In this document: positions 34,986 to 46,893 of the stretch, piece after piece
Position numbering within the stretch: position 1 is the stretch's first letter
Layout: every line of letters begins with the position of its first letter
DNA from: Primula veris
Taxonomy: Eukaryota > Streptophyta > Magnoliopsida > Ericales > Primulaceae
DNA length: 64,000 nt
Reading direction: 5' to 3'
Assembly: GCA_963682055.1 (NCBI GenBank)
Contig: OY821749.1
Location: forward strand, 28,465,631-28,529,630
The notes under the pieces: model-generated
What the model was told of the DNA's origin: nothing
The model's database searches: none
Seen by the model: only the letters and a program-made list of their open reading frames with translations
Made by a program: the position numbers and the translations under genes

Positions 34986-37900
34986 TTAGCAGATAGGAAG
35001 AGGAGCACCATCCCACTCCTTAATACAATCCAACAAAGGATCAATCAATTCACCCTTACAAATCGCCGTAAATACCTTATCACAATCCTCACCCGGTGAC
35101 CGCCCTTTCTCACCCGTAAGAAGATCAGTTTTCAAACCCTCTCGAACAAACTTGTAAATAGGATAAGACCGACATTCCTTGATCCTGTTTGGTATAACCG
35201 AATTACCACTCTCGAATAAGGCCCTAGCACTTTCAACTTCCTTGGGCAAAAGGGCCTTTATCTCCTCCTCAAAAGCTGCAATCTTTTGGAAAATTGAAGT
35301 GCTTGCGTTCTTCTCGCTATCGCCATTTTTCAACGCATGCTCAACTAGAACTTGCCTTAGCTTGGGAAATAAAGGGTATGTTTGATTACAAGGATCGTCT
35401 GCGTAAGCGAAAACATACTCACGATCGACAACTCTAAGCAGATCCTTTTCACAAAACCTTGAAGGGTGAAGTTCCCCGTTTGCCCCTGTGGTTAAGGTTC
35501 GTTTGGCGACTTGGCTAACTGTGTTTTTCACCACACTCCTAACATTCTCCTCCAAGTGCCTCAAATCAATCGCTTGGCATAAAGCGATCACGAAAGTCGA
35601 CGACATTAGTTTCAGAATATCAACAGCTTCGGCAGTTTTTCTAGAGGAAATTAATCCCAAGGAGTTAACATCCTGGTTATGTTGCTCAGCACTTTGAACA
35701 TGATTAGTCACCGGATTAGCCAAAAATTGCAATTCCGAGCAATAAGACGCCATAGCTATCTCGGTTCCTTTGAACCCGTAATCCAAACTTGGGTTTCGCC
35801 CACCTGATAGATTTGAAGGCAACCCATTGTTGTAAAAGTCATTAACAAGCTCAGAATATTGAGCAAACATTAGCTTCCCAATAGCAGCTATAGCCAATCT
35901 AGTATTGTCCATAGATACGCCTATAGGGGTACCCTGGAAATTGCCACCATGTAAGGCCTTGTTCCTTGAGACGTCGATTAAAGGGTTGTCGTTGACAGAG
36001 TTTATCTCACGCTCAATCGACTTGGTCGATGATCGAATGACCTCAATTTGTGGGCCGAGCCACTGGGGAGATGTCCTAAGTGCGTACCTAAAGTCATGAA
36101 ACCAGAATCGTTAAGGATGCCCAAGTTCAAGATAACAAAAATAGTTTTCCTAGTTAATTAACATTTCTAGGATTATCAATTAAAATTTAAAAACAATTGT
36201 AGGGATGTTAGATCACTTCTTTAACAGTACATCAGCTTAAAATCTTTGTAGTCGGATCACTATCATAACCATATTGCATTCAAGCAGTAAACGAACATGT
36301 TTCTTTTGTTTGGTTGCAGCTTATGAACTCAGATGTTCTGTAGTTTCGCTTTTTTGTTGTAAACTTGGACTGTATTTGGTTGACTATCTTAAATTTACAT
36401 ACGTATAGAGTTTTAAAGGTTATTTGGCATAAGTAAGCTAGAAGAGTTTTTGAGGCAAATAAGTTAGAAGCTTCAAACTAAATAAAACTAAGACTTTTCC
36501 CACAGTAAAAATAGCTTCTTTTCTTATAAATTACAACCAAACAAGTCTAAATTACTGTTAATAATTATGGGGGGTCCTTTGCATACCTGTCTTGTTTGGG
36601 CTTTTGTAAGGGGTCCATCTCATGTAACATCTTAGCGGCTTTAACATATGAGCTCCCATCTAGAATATGTTCCATTATAGCTGCGGCCTCGATCTGGCCA
36701 GGGTGGTGCTTTAGCTTATGTGTCAAGTGGTCAGTAAATTCCGGTTTCCCTTGCATAACCTCAGCAAAAATAGCCGACAAAACCTCAGCTAAAACAGCCA
36801 AAATGTTCGTCTCAAATAACACCATCGACGCCATCCCTGACCCTACAGCTGTTCCGTTTACCAAAGCAAGGCCCTCTTTGGGCTGGAGCTCGAAGAAGCC
36901 CCCTTCAACTCCGGCCTGCTTAAAGGCCTCAGTGGGACCAACAACCTGGCCATTAGACCCAATAGCCTTTGAGTTGGGTCGACCCGTTAATAGGCCTGCG
37001 ATGTAGGATAAAGGGACTAGGTCACCAGAGGCGGTGATTGTGCCACGTAAAGGTAGGCACGGGGTGACGTTGGAGTTTAGGAATTTGGTTATTGCTTCGA
37101 GGATTTCGAATCTGATTCCGGAGTAGCCTTGTAAAAGAGTGTTGATTCGGACCAGCATTGCTGCTTTTGTTGCTGAGTTGGGTAGTGTATGGCAAGAGTC
37201 CGTTCCGGTTCCGAATATTCCAGCATTCAAGAACCTGGGATTGTGAAAAAGAACATCCATATTTTAGATTATTAATTCACTTGGATATTGCATTTTATGA
37301 ACAAAAACGAACAAAATGGTTAGACTAGAACATGAGCATGGATCTAAATTTAACACGAAAATTAAGTAATCATGATGCTTCTTAGTCACGCCATTTATAC
37401 ATGAAAGATTGTAAAGAGATTGTTACTTTTGCTTAAAGGCGTCATGTTTGGGGTAATGTTTTAAAAGTTAAAACCTTGAATGTTTTCGGAGTTAAAAATA
37501 AATTTGTTCTTAATTAAAAAAATATGTAAAGTGTGCGTTAATATGAACGGAATAATTTTAACCAATACCATCGAAATTTTATATATGGGTAAGGTGACCA
37601 CTGAGTCATTGACCAACGATATCATGTCTCTTTTATAGTATTTCTTTTATAAATAAGGTGTATAATTGGCCGAACAGTCTCTAAAAAGTACCCTTAATTA
37701 AGAAAAGTTTAAACATTACGAGTCAAGAATAACAAATGCTTTTTGTTTCTAATTTATGTCTCAACTTCCATATTTTGTATAAACTAACAAATCCGCAGGG
37801 CATTAAGAATTTTTCATTAACTTAAGATGATTGATTCATGTAGCATTTATCAAAAAGTACAAATTGAAATTTGATCCTACATGAATATTCAGCGACAAAA

Positions 37901-39238
37901 TTTTTGCAAATGACATTTGTGGGTGCTTTAATATTTGACGTTTTCAAGTTTTTATTTTTTATTTTTCATGTTACGTGATTCTGATGAATTAAATTCACCT
38001 TTTCTACGTTTCTGTCATCAATTCTACTCCGTATTAAGCTTTTCAACTTTTTTGTTATTTCTTTTATTTGAGCATGAAAACAAAAAATCACGATATAGAA
38101 AAAGCACACCAACTAATTGTAGGTCCATTCAATTCACCCGTACTTTCAGTTTCACGTACTTTCTTTTTCTCCACCAACCATAAACTTTTGAATTGTTGTT
38201 ATTCAACCACTTGTTATCTTATTAGTACATATAAAACCTTATAAAATTGCCAAAAATAAGTGGATTTACAAACTTAATTAGATCGATATGATAAGAAAGG
38301 TAATAGTATTTATCATTAAATAGGTACATTGGATTCTGAATTTTATGCTATGAACAACAAGGACAAGAAATAAAAAACAATGCTATATAATTAATTTCAA
38401 ACATAATTAACGGCTTAGATGTTAGAGTTAGGCTATTCCAAGATTGGAACATCATCAAGTGTTTTCATATTTCTATGTTCGCAACAAAAGACTCAGACAA
38501 CATGATAATAATTGTTGAATTTCTTTAACACTACGCTTATCCTTTATAATATATCCTTAGTGTTATTGTTCATAAAATTTGGCACATTTAATTTTTAACT
38601 ACATCAAAAGGGCTTGTCAGGATATTTCACATAACAAGCTCTTTTTCCAAAAGAAAAAAAACTCCCGTTACTAATTGTAATTATGTATAAATATGCAGGC
38701 GTTTGTAGATCTTGTTAGAGACACATAAAAACTGCAATAACCATTTAAAAAGCCATCTATCCGACTATCCCCGATTTGTAAATTACAAAAAATGTAAGAA
38801 AAAAGAAATTCACATCTTTTTCTTGAGACAAAAAGAATAAAAATTGAAAAGTTACCTAATAAGTTCCTTTTGTAGGGCACCCCCTTCCTTAGTCCTCCTA
38901 TGCGACGTCGCACCAAAACCCGTCGTGACCCCATAACTATCGGTACCTTTGTTCATACTATCCATCACCCAGTCACTACTAGCCTTAACGCCAGCCCTAG
39001 CACTCTCATCCAGCTCCACCACCGCACTTCCGCCACTTGTTGCCACCGCCGCCACCTGAGCGATTGTCAGTGTCTCACCACCTAGCTTAACTACACCGCT
39101 CCGATAGTCTTGCACCATCTTTTTCACCTCATCCAAATGACTACCCTTCATTGCCTCGGCTGCGACACCCCAGCTTAGCGGGTCGGCGATGCAAAAGCCT
39201 GGTGAACCGTTTGCGCCGTGACCGTTCTCCATTTTCAT
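34986..39238 (-). CDS. PAL: Phenylalanine ammonia-lyase
   Basis: Three exons splice in phase to 710 residues, the normal PAL length: 39238-38856, 37234-36587, 36087-34986 (TAA). The enzyme deaminates L-phenylalanine to trans-cinnamate in the cytosol, the entry to phenylpropanoids. The Ala-Ser-Gly triad that forms the MIO cofactor is at 196-198 ([17 protein letters not shown]). Other active-site positions are conserved: Tyr102 in SYGVTTGFG, Asn254 in LVNGTAVG, Tyr345 and Arg348 in [12 protein letters not shown]. Intron 1 is at the position usual for plant PAL (within the Arg codon before FLNAGIFG). Intron 2 (36088-36586), within the Arg codon of QDRYAL, is unusual; most PAL genes have a single intron. 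The gene looks intact. The start could be Met1 or Met3. PAL paralogue number cannot be assigned. Confidence 0.97.
36308..36548. mobile_element. MITE-like insertion inside PAL intron 2
   Basis: The segment begins TTGTTTGGTTGCAGCTTA and ends TTACAACCAAACAAG, an imperfect inverted repeat of about 13 bp (TTGTTTGGTTG / CAACCAAACAA). It fills about half of the 499-bp second intron. No target duplication could be fixed, so assignment to a superfamily is open. Confidence 0.4.
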
Positions 39239-39346
39239 TTTTTTTTAATATATGGAAAATAATATTAAGATTTGTATGTAAAGAGAGAGGAAATGCCAAG
39301 ATGTTATTGTGGATTTCCTGAGGGTAGAGAAGCAAGGGTGTGGGGG

Positions 39347-39354
39347 TTATATAG
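39347..39354 (-). promoter_or_regulatory. PAL TATA box
   Basis: The minus strand reads CACTATATAACCCC about 110 bases upstream of the PAL start codon, a normal TATA position for a short plant 5' leader. Confidence 0.6.
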
Positions 39355-39767
39355 TGTGAAAATATGTTACGTATGTTATGTACGTAATTACGTGTGTGGA
39401 AAATTTTGGTATACACTATACAGAAAAAGTTGATCAGGGTGTTTGGTAAGGAAAACTTGTGGAGACCTACTTATGTCCTTTGTAATTAACGTTACCAAAA
39501 CTTTTAAATACTTGACATAACTTGGAGTTATATAGATAAAAAGGAGTTCTTAAGTAAAATTGAGATTCGGAAATTTTGTTTTTTTGAAAAAGACTACTCG
39601 TTTTTCGTGTATTAAGACATTCCTGCCTGTATTAGCAAAAGAATGTGAAAAAATTGTTCAGCTAGAGATTCTTACGTTTTTTATAACAACACAAGAATAT
39701 TGACGTTTTAGTGAGAATAAAATTGGAACATGGACAATATATCAATATAATAACAAAAGTGTTATTT

Positions 39768-40420
39768 GGTTAGATTCGTATACTACTAGAGAAATATTTA
39801 TTCGTATTAAATTTTTTGAGTGATAAAATTTCGAATGTACACGTAAATTCTGGGTTCTAACTTCTAGTATTTGAACTTAAGGAATACATTATAAATAACT
39901 AGAGAAAGTAAATTGTTTCCATAAAATTAGACTATTCGTGCATGTGAAGTATTTTTGTTTCTCGGGGCAAAACTTGTATAAACTAATAACCGTAAAGTAC
40001 TACTATATATGTTCCATTATGTAAATATATTTTTTTACTTATCACTAGCTAGGTCTCATAAACAGTGTATCATGTGATTCATGTACGATATAGAAGAAGA
40101 TACAGAAAGAGAACAAATAGTAATATTTGATATTAGTTTTTCTAAATTCTAAAATCTTATGCGTAAAATAAATCTTTATTTTTGTAGCTTCTAATATTTA
40201 ACAGTAAATGTGTCTCTAAGAAGTAAAGGCACTTTTTAAATAATAAAAAAAAAAAAAAAATTAAATCATATTGTAACTAATAGGAATCCCTAATTTTGAG
40301 GAATTTCTGCTTATTTTAAATCAATAATTTATTTTTAAATCTTATCAATTTGTTAATTAACTATTTTGCTAACGAGTTTTCTTCTGACATTGTTTAATCT
40401 TTAAATTATTTTTTCTCAAA
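39768..40420. repeat. PAL upstream segment duplicated at about 25.1 kb
   Basis: This stretch, 0.5-1.2 kb upstream of the PAL start, is the counterpart of 25096-25575. They share ACTAGAGAAATAT, GGGTTCTAACTTCTAGTATT, AAAGTAAATTGTTTCC and TTGTTTCTC with scattered differences and small indels. Confidence 0.75.
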
Positions 40421-41550
40421 TTCAAGTTCCAATAATTTAATATGTTGTTGCATCTTAAGTTAGAAAATGTTATAATAAATTAATTTTATAAACATATCAA
40501 TTAATTCAATACATACTTAATCAATGACCGATGGGCATTGCTAGTTTTTCCCATTTGCTAATGCCATAGCCAAAATATTTTATCCCATTTCTCTAGTTCT
40601 TTTCGTATCTCTTTATTTATTTTATTCAAAAAAAAAATCTAAAAAACTTGAAAAAAATTGTACAATTACTATAATACATGTATCAATATATTCCAATAAT
40701 TATTTTTAAAATAAAATCCACACAAAATTTATTTTGGAATAAATGTATAAATTAGTGTAAACTAAATATTGAATATTAAAAAAATTGTTTAATACAAGAT
40801 TATGTTCAAATGTTTTAAAATTTGAATACAATATAATATAAAAGTTTATAAAGTTGCGGTATAAGTTGTGAAAATTTAAAATTTAAATGAAAATAAGCAA
40901 GAAATGACAGAAGAGATATAGAATAGGGGGTAAAAGATTTGGACTCCATTCAAACGATATGTTCTCGTAAATTAATCGAACCAACCCAATTAAAAGACGT
41001 ACTAATAGTGAGATATACATAATTTTTTTGACACACACTAGTCACAAATCTGATGGTTATTTCATTAATGTGTATCGATTTAGATCAACCATCATTAGGA
41101 AGAGTATATGCAATTTAGGTATGTCAAATAGTATTGGTGTATGTCATATTTGTTTGTTGTAACTTTCTATAGTTTTATTTTTCTTCCTATTATTCATTTT
41201 TATATCAAATTAATTATATATATAAAAAAAAAAGATAAAAAAATTGAAGAAGACGTAGTGACACGTCACCAACACAAGTGAATAGTGGTAATATGGTTTG
41301 GTAGGTAGGCATGAGGGTGGGTTGGGTTGATGGAAATGGGGGGTTGTTGGAGATTCAATCTAAGCCGTTAATGTGATGGTATTTCGACGGCTGTGATTAG
41401 TTTATAGTGGACTGGTGGATTAGATTGTGGGCCATAACCATAAGGCGTGAATCATAATGCGACTATTGGATTTGGGTGTGATTCATGAAGAATATTATTC
41501 AATTACTCGTCACACTTCAAACCTATCTATCTACGAGTATTATTCACCAT
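40421..41550. other. Distal PAL upstream DNA, no gene
   Basis: AT-rich DNA without recognisable coding sequence. It includes the AC-type element at 41299-41306 within a GGTTTGG-rich patch (41290-41345). Confidence 0.4.
41299..41306 (-). promoter_or_regulatory. AC-I-type element (ACCTACCA), distal to PAL
   Basis: The minus strand reads CCTACCTACCAAACC, containing an exact ACCTACCA, the R2R3-MYB site typical of phenylpropanoid promoters. It is followed on the plus side by CCAACCC-like repeats. It lies about 2.06 kb upstream of the PAL start codon, farther than the usual promoter-proximal position, so a role is speculative. Confidence 0.3.
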
Positions 41551-41785
41551 AGTCCGGACAAAACCCGAAAAAACAAACCGAACCGAAAAATATCGAAATT
41601 GAAAAATTAAAACTTTTTTGGGTCGGTTTGGGTTTACGATAAAACCGAAACGGAAAAAACCGAAAAAGACCGAAAACCCAAAAATAATTGAAAAATAACC
41701 GAAAAAACCGAAACCGGACCGAAAAAACCAAATCGAAAAATCTGCTCGATTTCGGTTTCGATTTTATTAAAAACCGAACCGGACT
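41551..41785. mobile_element. CCGAAA-rich low-complexity MITE-like element
   Basis: The segment consists of many CCGAAA/AACCGAA runs and is bounded by AGTCCGG at the left and its complement CCGGACT at the right. Such (CCGAAA)-rich elements with short inverted ends are frequent in plant genomes. There is no coding capacity and no target duplication was confirmed. Confidence 0.35.
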
Positions 41786-44459
41786 CCGCCCTACTATTCA
41801 CAACTAATTTACATATCTAATTAGTTCTTAGATTCATTTATTAATTTTACATATAAGATCGTTAGCAACAATTATTCTATACCGATCATATTTTACATGT
41901 TAAAATCCTTTATTTCTAAATTACATAGTCTGTATAAATAACACATTCTCATACAACAAATCATCTAAAATACAAATCCAATTTACTTATTTCTCCATTT
42001 ATCGAATCATCTAAAATATCAACCGATTAAATTAAAATATAATTAGTTTCCACCTTTATTTTACAATATAATTTGAATAAAATAGGTTTAATAATATGAA
42101 TAATTAGTTCCCACCTTTATTTTACTATACAATTTGAATTATTAGTTTCCACCTAAATTAAATATTGTTGAAAATAAATAAAAAGATATTTTTTACAACT
42201 TATTACATATGCATTTGAAACGTACAGCAAAAAAATAAACTCTCCAAATTAAAACATTACAAAGTATACCATCAGTTAAAAAAACCTTTTTAGCATAAGA
42301 TGAAATTATTTTATTAAAATTTTGAAACATTTTTTTATGGAACATTGGGATTTTTTTTTTTAAAAAAAAAAACTTTTTTTACAAGGTAGCCTAATTTAGT
42401 TAAGTTAATGTTCACAAATAATTGAAATGGATACTATATATTATAATAATTAACATTATGTCACATGGAGGGAGAGAGGGGTGAATACCTATTGGAACAG
42501 TAAGTTGCTATGCAACTATTTTAATGTATAAATATGTTCAAAAATATGCATATCATGTATAATGGGTTTCGATATACAAGATCTGTTGCACAACTCATTT
42601 TCTAAAAACAATGACTATTATCACATTAGATTCTCTTTTACACGAGTTGCTAAGTAATAGTGCTCTAATGTGCTCTCTTTCATAGTTATCAAAAAAATTG
42701 TTTTCACGTGTTTTTAGTTTTCCGCTTCTCGTTTCTTGTTTATTACTATTGTTTTATGTGTAAATTCTATAATCTTTTTAATAAAAATTCACTTTTCACT
42801 TCGTTTCTCCTGGCTACGGTCTCTACCGAGAGAGGAAGGACGCATTGTGGCAGAGCCATGATATAACTCTTTTTAATCAAAAATAGTTGGAGCCTAAAAT
42901 GACGTTCTTGAAATTTTAATGAAAAACATGTTGAAATTTGGTATAAAATTAATTGTTTTCTAATGTACGGGGCCATAGCATTCTTAGATTGTCCTTCCTA
43001 GAAATATGCAATATTTTTTTCCGGTGAATATGAAACATACCAAATTTAAAGCATATGTTTGATTAATATAGAATACTACGTACGTGTTTATGGAGTATTT
43101 ACTTGTGTGTAATTGGTTGGTGAGATTCGAGTGATTATTGACCCCTTCTTCTTCTTTTTTTTATAATCGGAGTGATTATTGACCTTCTGTGTCCGGCATA
43201 AGTCATAACTATATACTTATTGAATAACTACATGAATGGTCTTTGACAATTTGGACTAAAATCCTATTAGGTCTAAAGGTTTCAACTTTCAAGTGAAACG
43301 AACAATGATAATATGAAGGATTTGGGTCCCCGTCTTTTGTTTTTAAGAGCGGGATGAGTGGCTTGATTTCGTTCAAACTGTTGACGAAACTGGATATTTT
43401 GTTTTAATTTGGTTCAAATTTGGGTAATTGTCTTCATTAAGATAAGTTCAGTTTGGTTTTAAGTTCTTCATGTTATCATGTTACCATTTCATGTACTTAC
43501 TTTGGCTTAGTATCTAACGTTACCATTTCAGCTCGATTTCCAGCTTAAATTGAAATCATTCCGATGGTAACCTGGCTAGAGATCGATGAGCTGACAAGAC
43601 TATTGATGATGAGGAAATGAGTTATTTTACTTTGAAAACTCACAAATGAGATACTAGTTGATGTAAATTTAATCAATTAATTAGTATGATTTTACGTCCC
43701 CTATGGCCAATTTTACGACTTCTCGAAAACTTGTGGAGACCATCACCAAGCATCTTTTGATCAAATCATAAAAATAGATATTTTTATGAAATTTGATTAT
43801 AAAAAAAAGATATTTATGAAATTACAACAATGTACTATTGTGTCATTTTCACTCCCTAAATAATAGCAATACCAAACTTGTTTAAATAAACACTTCATCA
43901 ATGGAGGAAAAAAAATGAGAAACAACTACTTCTCGTCAGTATCTAACAACAGTCTTGTATTTTAAAGGAGAACAAAAATATGGTTTTCTTTTTGTTATTG
44001 TATAATGTTTGATATGTTGACAAGAATATATATATAATCTTTTTCAAGTCAATGAAGTGTGGCAATGCATGTAGGGGTTCTGAAGTTTCATAACCCTTTC
44101 TTATCATTTTCTAAGTATATCACTTTTGTTATTAGAAGCTACCCAAATTTTGACCTAATTGCAGTTTACATGAATTGAATTTTTTATTTTTATTTTTATT
44201 TTTATTAAGAGTAGTGGGGTAGTTGAGTTTACCGACTCTGATTCTGCTTGTAAGTTCATTTTTTTTAATGGATATATATTTAATTTGATGAAGTGACATT
44301 GATAAGCCGGCTTTCAGAGACTTCACTTCTATTGGAAATATTATCCAACTAGTTACTACTTATTAGCATGTTCAAGTGGTCTTTGTTTTATTATAAGTTT
44401 TAACTTTCCTTAAACCACTCTACTAGTACGTACTTGGTCTTGAAAGTATTCAGAAGTAT
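41786..44459. other. Intergenic, no gene seen
   Basis: AT-rich, probably old transposon-derived DNA. A 15-bp motif GAGTGATTATTGACC is repeated at about 43129 and 43170. No supported gene. Confidence 0.4.
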
Positions 44460-44645
44460 ACGGAAAAAAATTTGATAACGGGAGTAACGACAGCATAATT
44501 TTATGACGAGTTGTTTAGCGACGTCTTTAGTGATGAGTTGTTTAGCGACTTCTCAAGTGACAACTTTGCGGCTTTTAAATCGACTTGGGAAAGCTTTTTT
44601 AATTTGCAACATGTCACGTCATTATATTAAGATTGTTTTGTAGTG
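44460..44645 (-). mobile_element. CACTA-like transposon end
   Basis: Read on the minus strand from 44645, the segment starts CACTACAAAACAATC, the canonical CACTA terminus, followed by repeated subterminal motifs such as GTCGCTAAACAACTC (twice). The opposite terminus was not found, so this is probably a truncated end. Confidence 0.4.
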
Positions 44646-45355
44646 GATTTTCTTTCTTATATGCCTCAATTCCCAAGAAACATGCATGGTATATTCTAGA
44701 CACCTATAACAAAACTTTGCTGAAACATTACAATTGGCCCAAGTTTAAATCCAGTAAGTCTTGAGTTTGGGATAAAAACTGAGCTGTGGAAAAAAAAAAC
44801 TGCACCGAAAGACCTTGGGCAAAAAATAAATAAAAATAGACTGTGTCTTGCGCAACCAACAGTACTGAACTATTCCCCCGCATACATGAAAGACTTGTAT
44901 ATGAACTTGGTCCTCTATAATTAAGAACATATTCTAATATAGGTCCGTTTGTAGTGGTTGGCCATTCTAAAAAGCAGTGGACTTGACTCTTCAGAATGTC
45001 TCTTAATAAGCGGTGTCAGTAAATTTAACAATCGAAAATAACATAATCTTTTGTTACTATCTAGCTAGTATCTACGGAATTTATTTGGTTGCGAGGAGTA
45101 AAAGATAGTTTACTCTAATTACTATATTTTTCTCAATTAAATCTTGCTTCCCAAACGCCTACACATGCAATGTAGTTATTACTATCCCTTTATATTAATT
45201 ACGAAGTATTAATTCAGAAAAATCATTGTTAAAAATTAAAGGTACTCAATCTAAAAGGGTACTCCTATATATTATACATACCCGAGCCTGGCATATAGGA
45301 TCTTTCATTAAAAAAATATTGACTTGTTTTTAATAATTGAGCAAGATATAGCTTT

Positions 45356-46615
45356 TGTTGGCCCCGGTGCGGCTAATCCTTAGAGGGGGGGTGAATAAGG
45401 ATTTGGCGATTTTCGCCTAATTAAAATTCTAAGCAACTAACCACCCAACTTATGCAATTCTAAGGTTAAGCGTTTTAACAAGAGTTAATAAATTGCTAAA
45501 AAAAAAAACTAAACGCAAGCAATAAATATGCAAGAATATAAGTTGCGGAAAGTAAAAGCAAGGGAAGAAAATGACACCGTGATTTATAGAGGTTCGGCAA
45601 ACGCGCCTACGTCCTCTTCTCGGTACTACCGAGTATTTCACTAAAATGTTTCTTCCGGATTTTACAAACCCTATCGAGCTCAATTGACCGATTGGCTCAC
45701 CCTCTACCCGAGGTTCCTACTCTTGATACAAGTGCAAGAGAACACGACTACGAGTCTACGACTCCCCCTCAATTTATGAGTACCCGAATGAAAAACTTAG
45801 AGCTTTTAAGCTTCACTTGCTTACAAAGCCTCTACCCGTTCACTCGCTCACAATTGAGTTTATAAAACACTCGATACAAATTTTGTTACAAAAATGTAAC
45901 TACACTCACTATTCTAATTGCTTCTTAAAAAGCTAATTGGTGAGTTGTTGATGATGATCGAGCTTGAATCTCTTTCTCGTTGATTTCCTTCTTTCTCGAA
46001 TATATTCACCAAAATGGTGATTTTTAGGGTTTTTATGAGAGAGGTTGAAGGATGATGTTATGTATGATAATTGGTGATTTGGGAGAGAGATTGGGTTGGT
46101 TTATATAGACCAAAAGTCTGTTTTTCTGTATTGTGACCGTTGGAAGTGGTTGAGGCTATTTTTCAGTGGTTTAAGCTATTTTCCAGAATAAGCTGAAAAG
46201 CTGTTTTCGAATTCTGTAGAAAACGATCGGTCGTTTTCTACAGTCGATCGGTCGTTTCCAGAAAAACGATCGGTCGTTTTTCAGAAACGATCGGTCGTTT
46301 TTACAGCGTACTCTCTGGAAGAAATTGGTACAAAAACGATCGGTCGTTTTTGTCCAGTTGATCGGTCGTCTGTAATTCTGGCAGTTTTTCGGTCTTCTCG
46401 CTATTCTTCGAATGCTTGTATCTTCTACGTTTTAGCTCCGAATTTGGTTCCGCTTGAACCGTTGGCTTCGTTTTCGAATGCTCTTTCTTTTTAAAGACCT
46501 GAAATATACATTTACTCTTTTTGGAAAAGATCAAGCATTATTTCATTGAAATATAAAATCATTAATTCATAATCATACTTATAATCAAAATCAATTATTG
46601 AACCCATGTTCAACA
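45356..46615 (-). repeat. 3' LTR of the Gag-only element
   Basis: 1,260 bp, same length as the partner LTR, and no mismatch was seen by eye in the stretches compared. A TATA box (TCTATATAAACC on the minus strand, 46100-46109) and six GATCGGTCG motifs (46222-46371) are present. Confidence 0.95.
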
Positions 46616-46627
46616 ATCTCCCCCATT
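46616..46627 (-). other. Polypurine tract
   Basis: The minus strand reads AAAATGGGGGAGAT immediately before TGTTGAACATG of the 3' LTR, the standard plus-strand priming site of Copia elements. Confidence 0.9.
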
Positions 46628-46893
46628 TTGATTATGACAAAATAATAATGATTTTACAAGAAAAATATCTCCTTCATTTTAACAAAACGCATTTCCTCGA
46701 AATATATCATTTTTCTCCCCCTTTGGCATTATCAAAATGCAATCAATAATAAAAAATATGGGGTTATGTGAAGGGTTTTCAAAGAAAAACCAAAACATGA
46801 AAAATGTTATTATTATGCATATACCCACCTAATCACATATATGTAGACATAAATGAGTAGAGTATACCGAATATGTGATGGTGAGTCCGCTCG

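Noticed and set aside
42767..42976. Minus-strand frame with LPLSVETVARRNEVKSEF
   Set aside because: Short, no recognised family, no splice partners; possibly a transposon end but no termini found.
45450..45683. Identical 77-codon frames in both LTRs (also 49285-49518, 46301-46534, 50136-50369)
   Set aside because: Duplicated only because the LTRs are duplicated; composition is that of LTR DNA, no domain.
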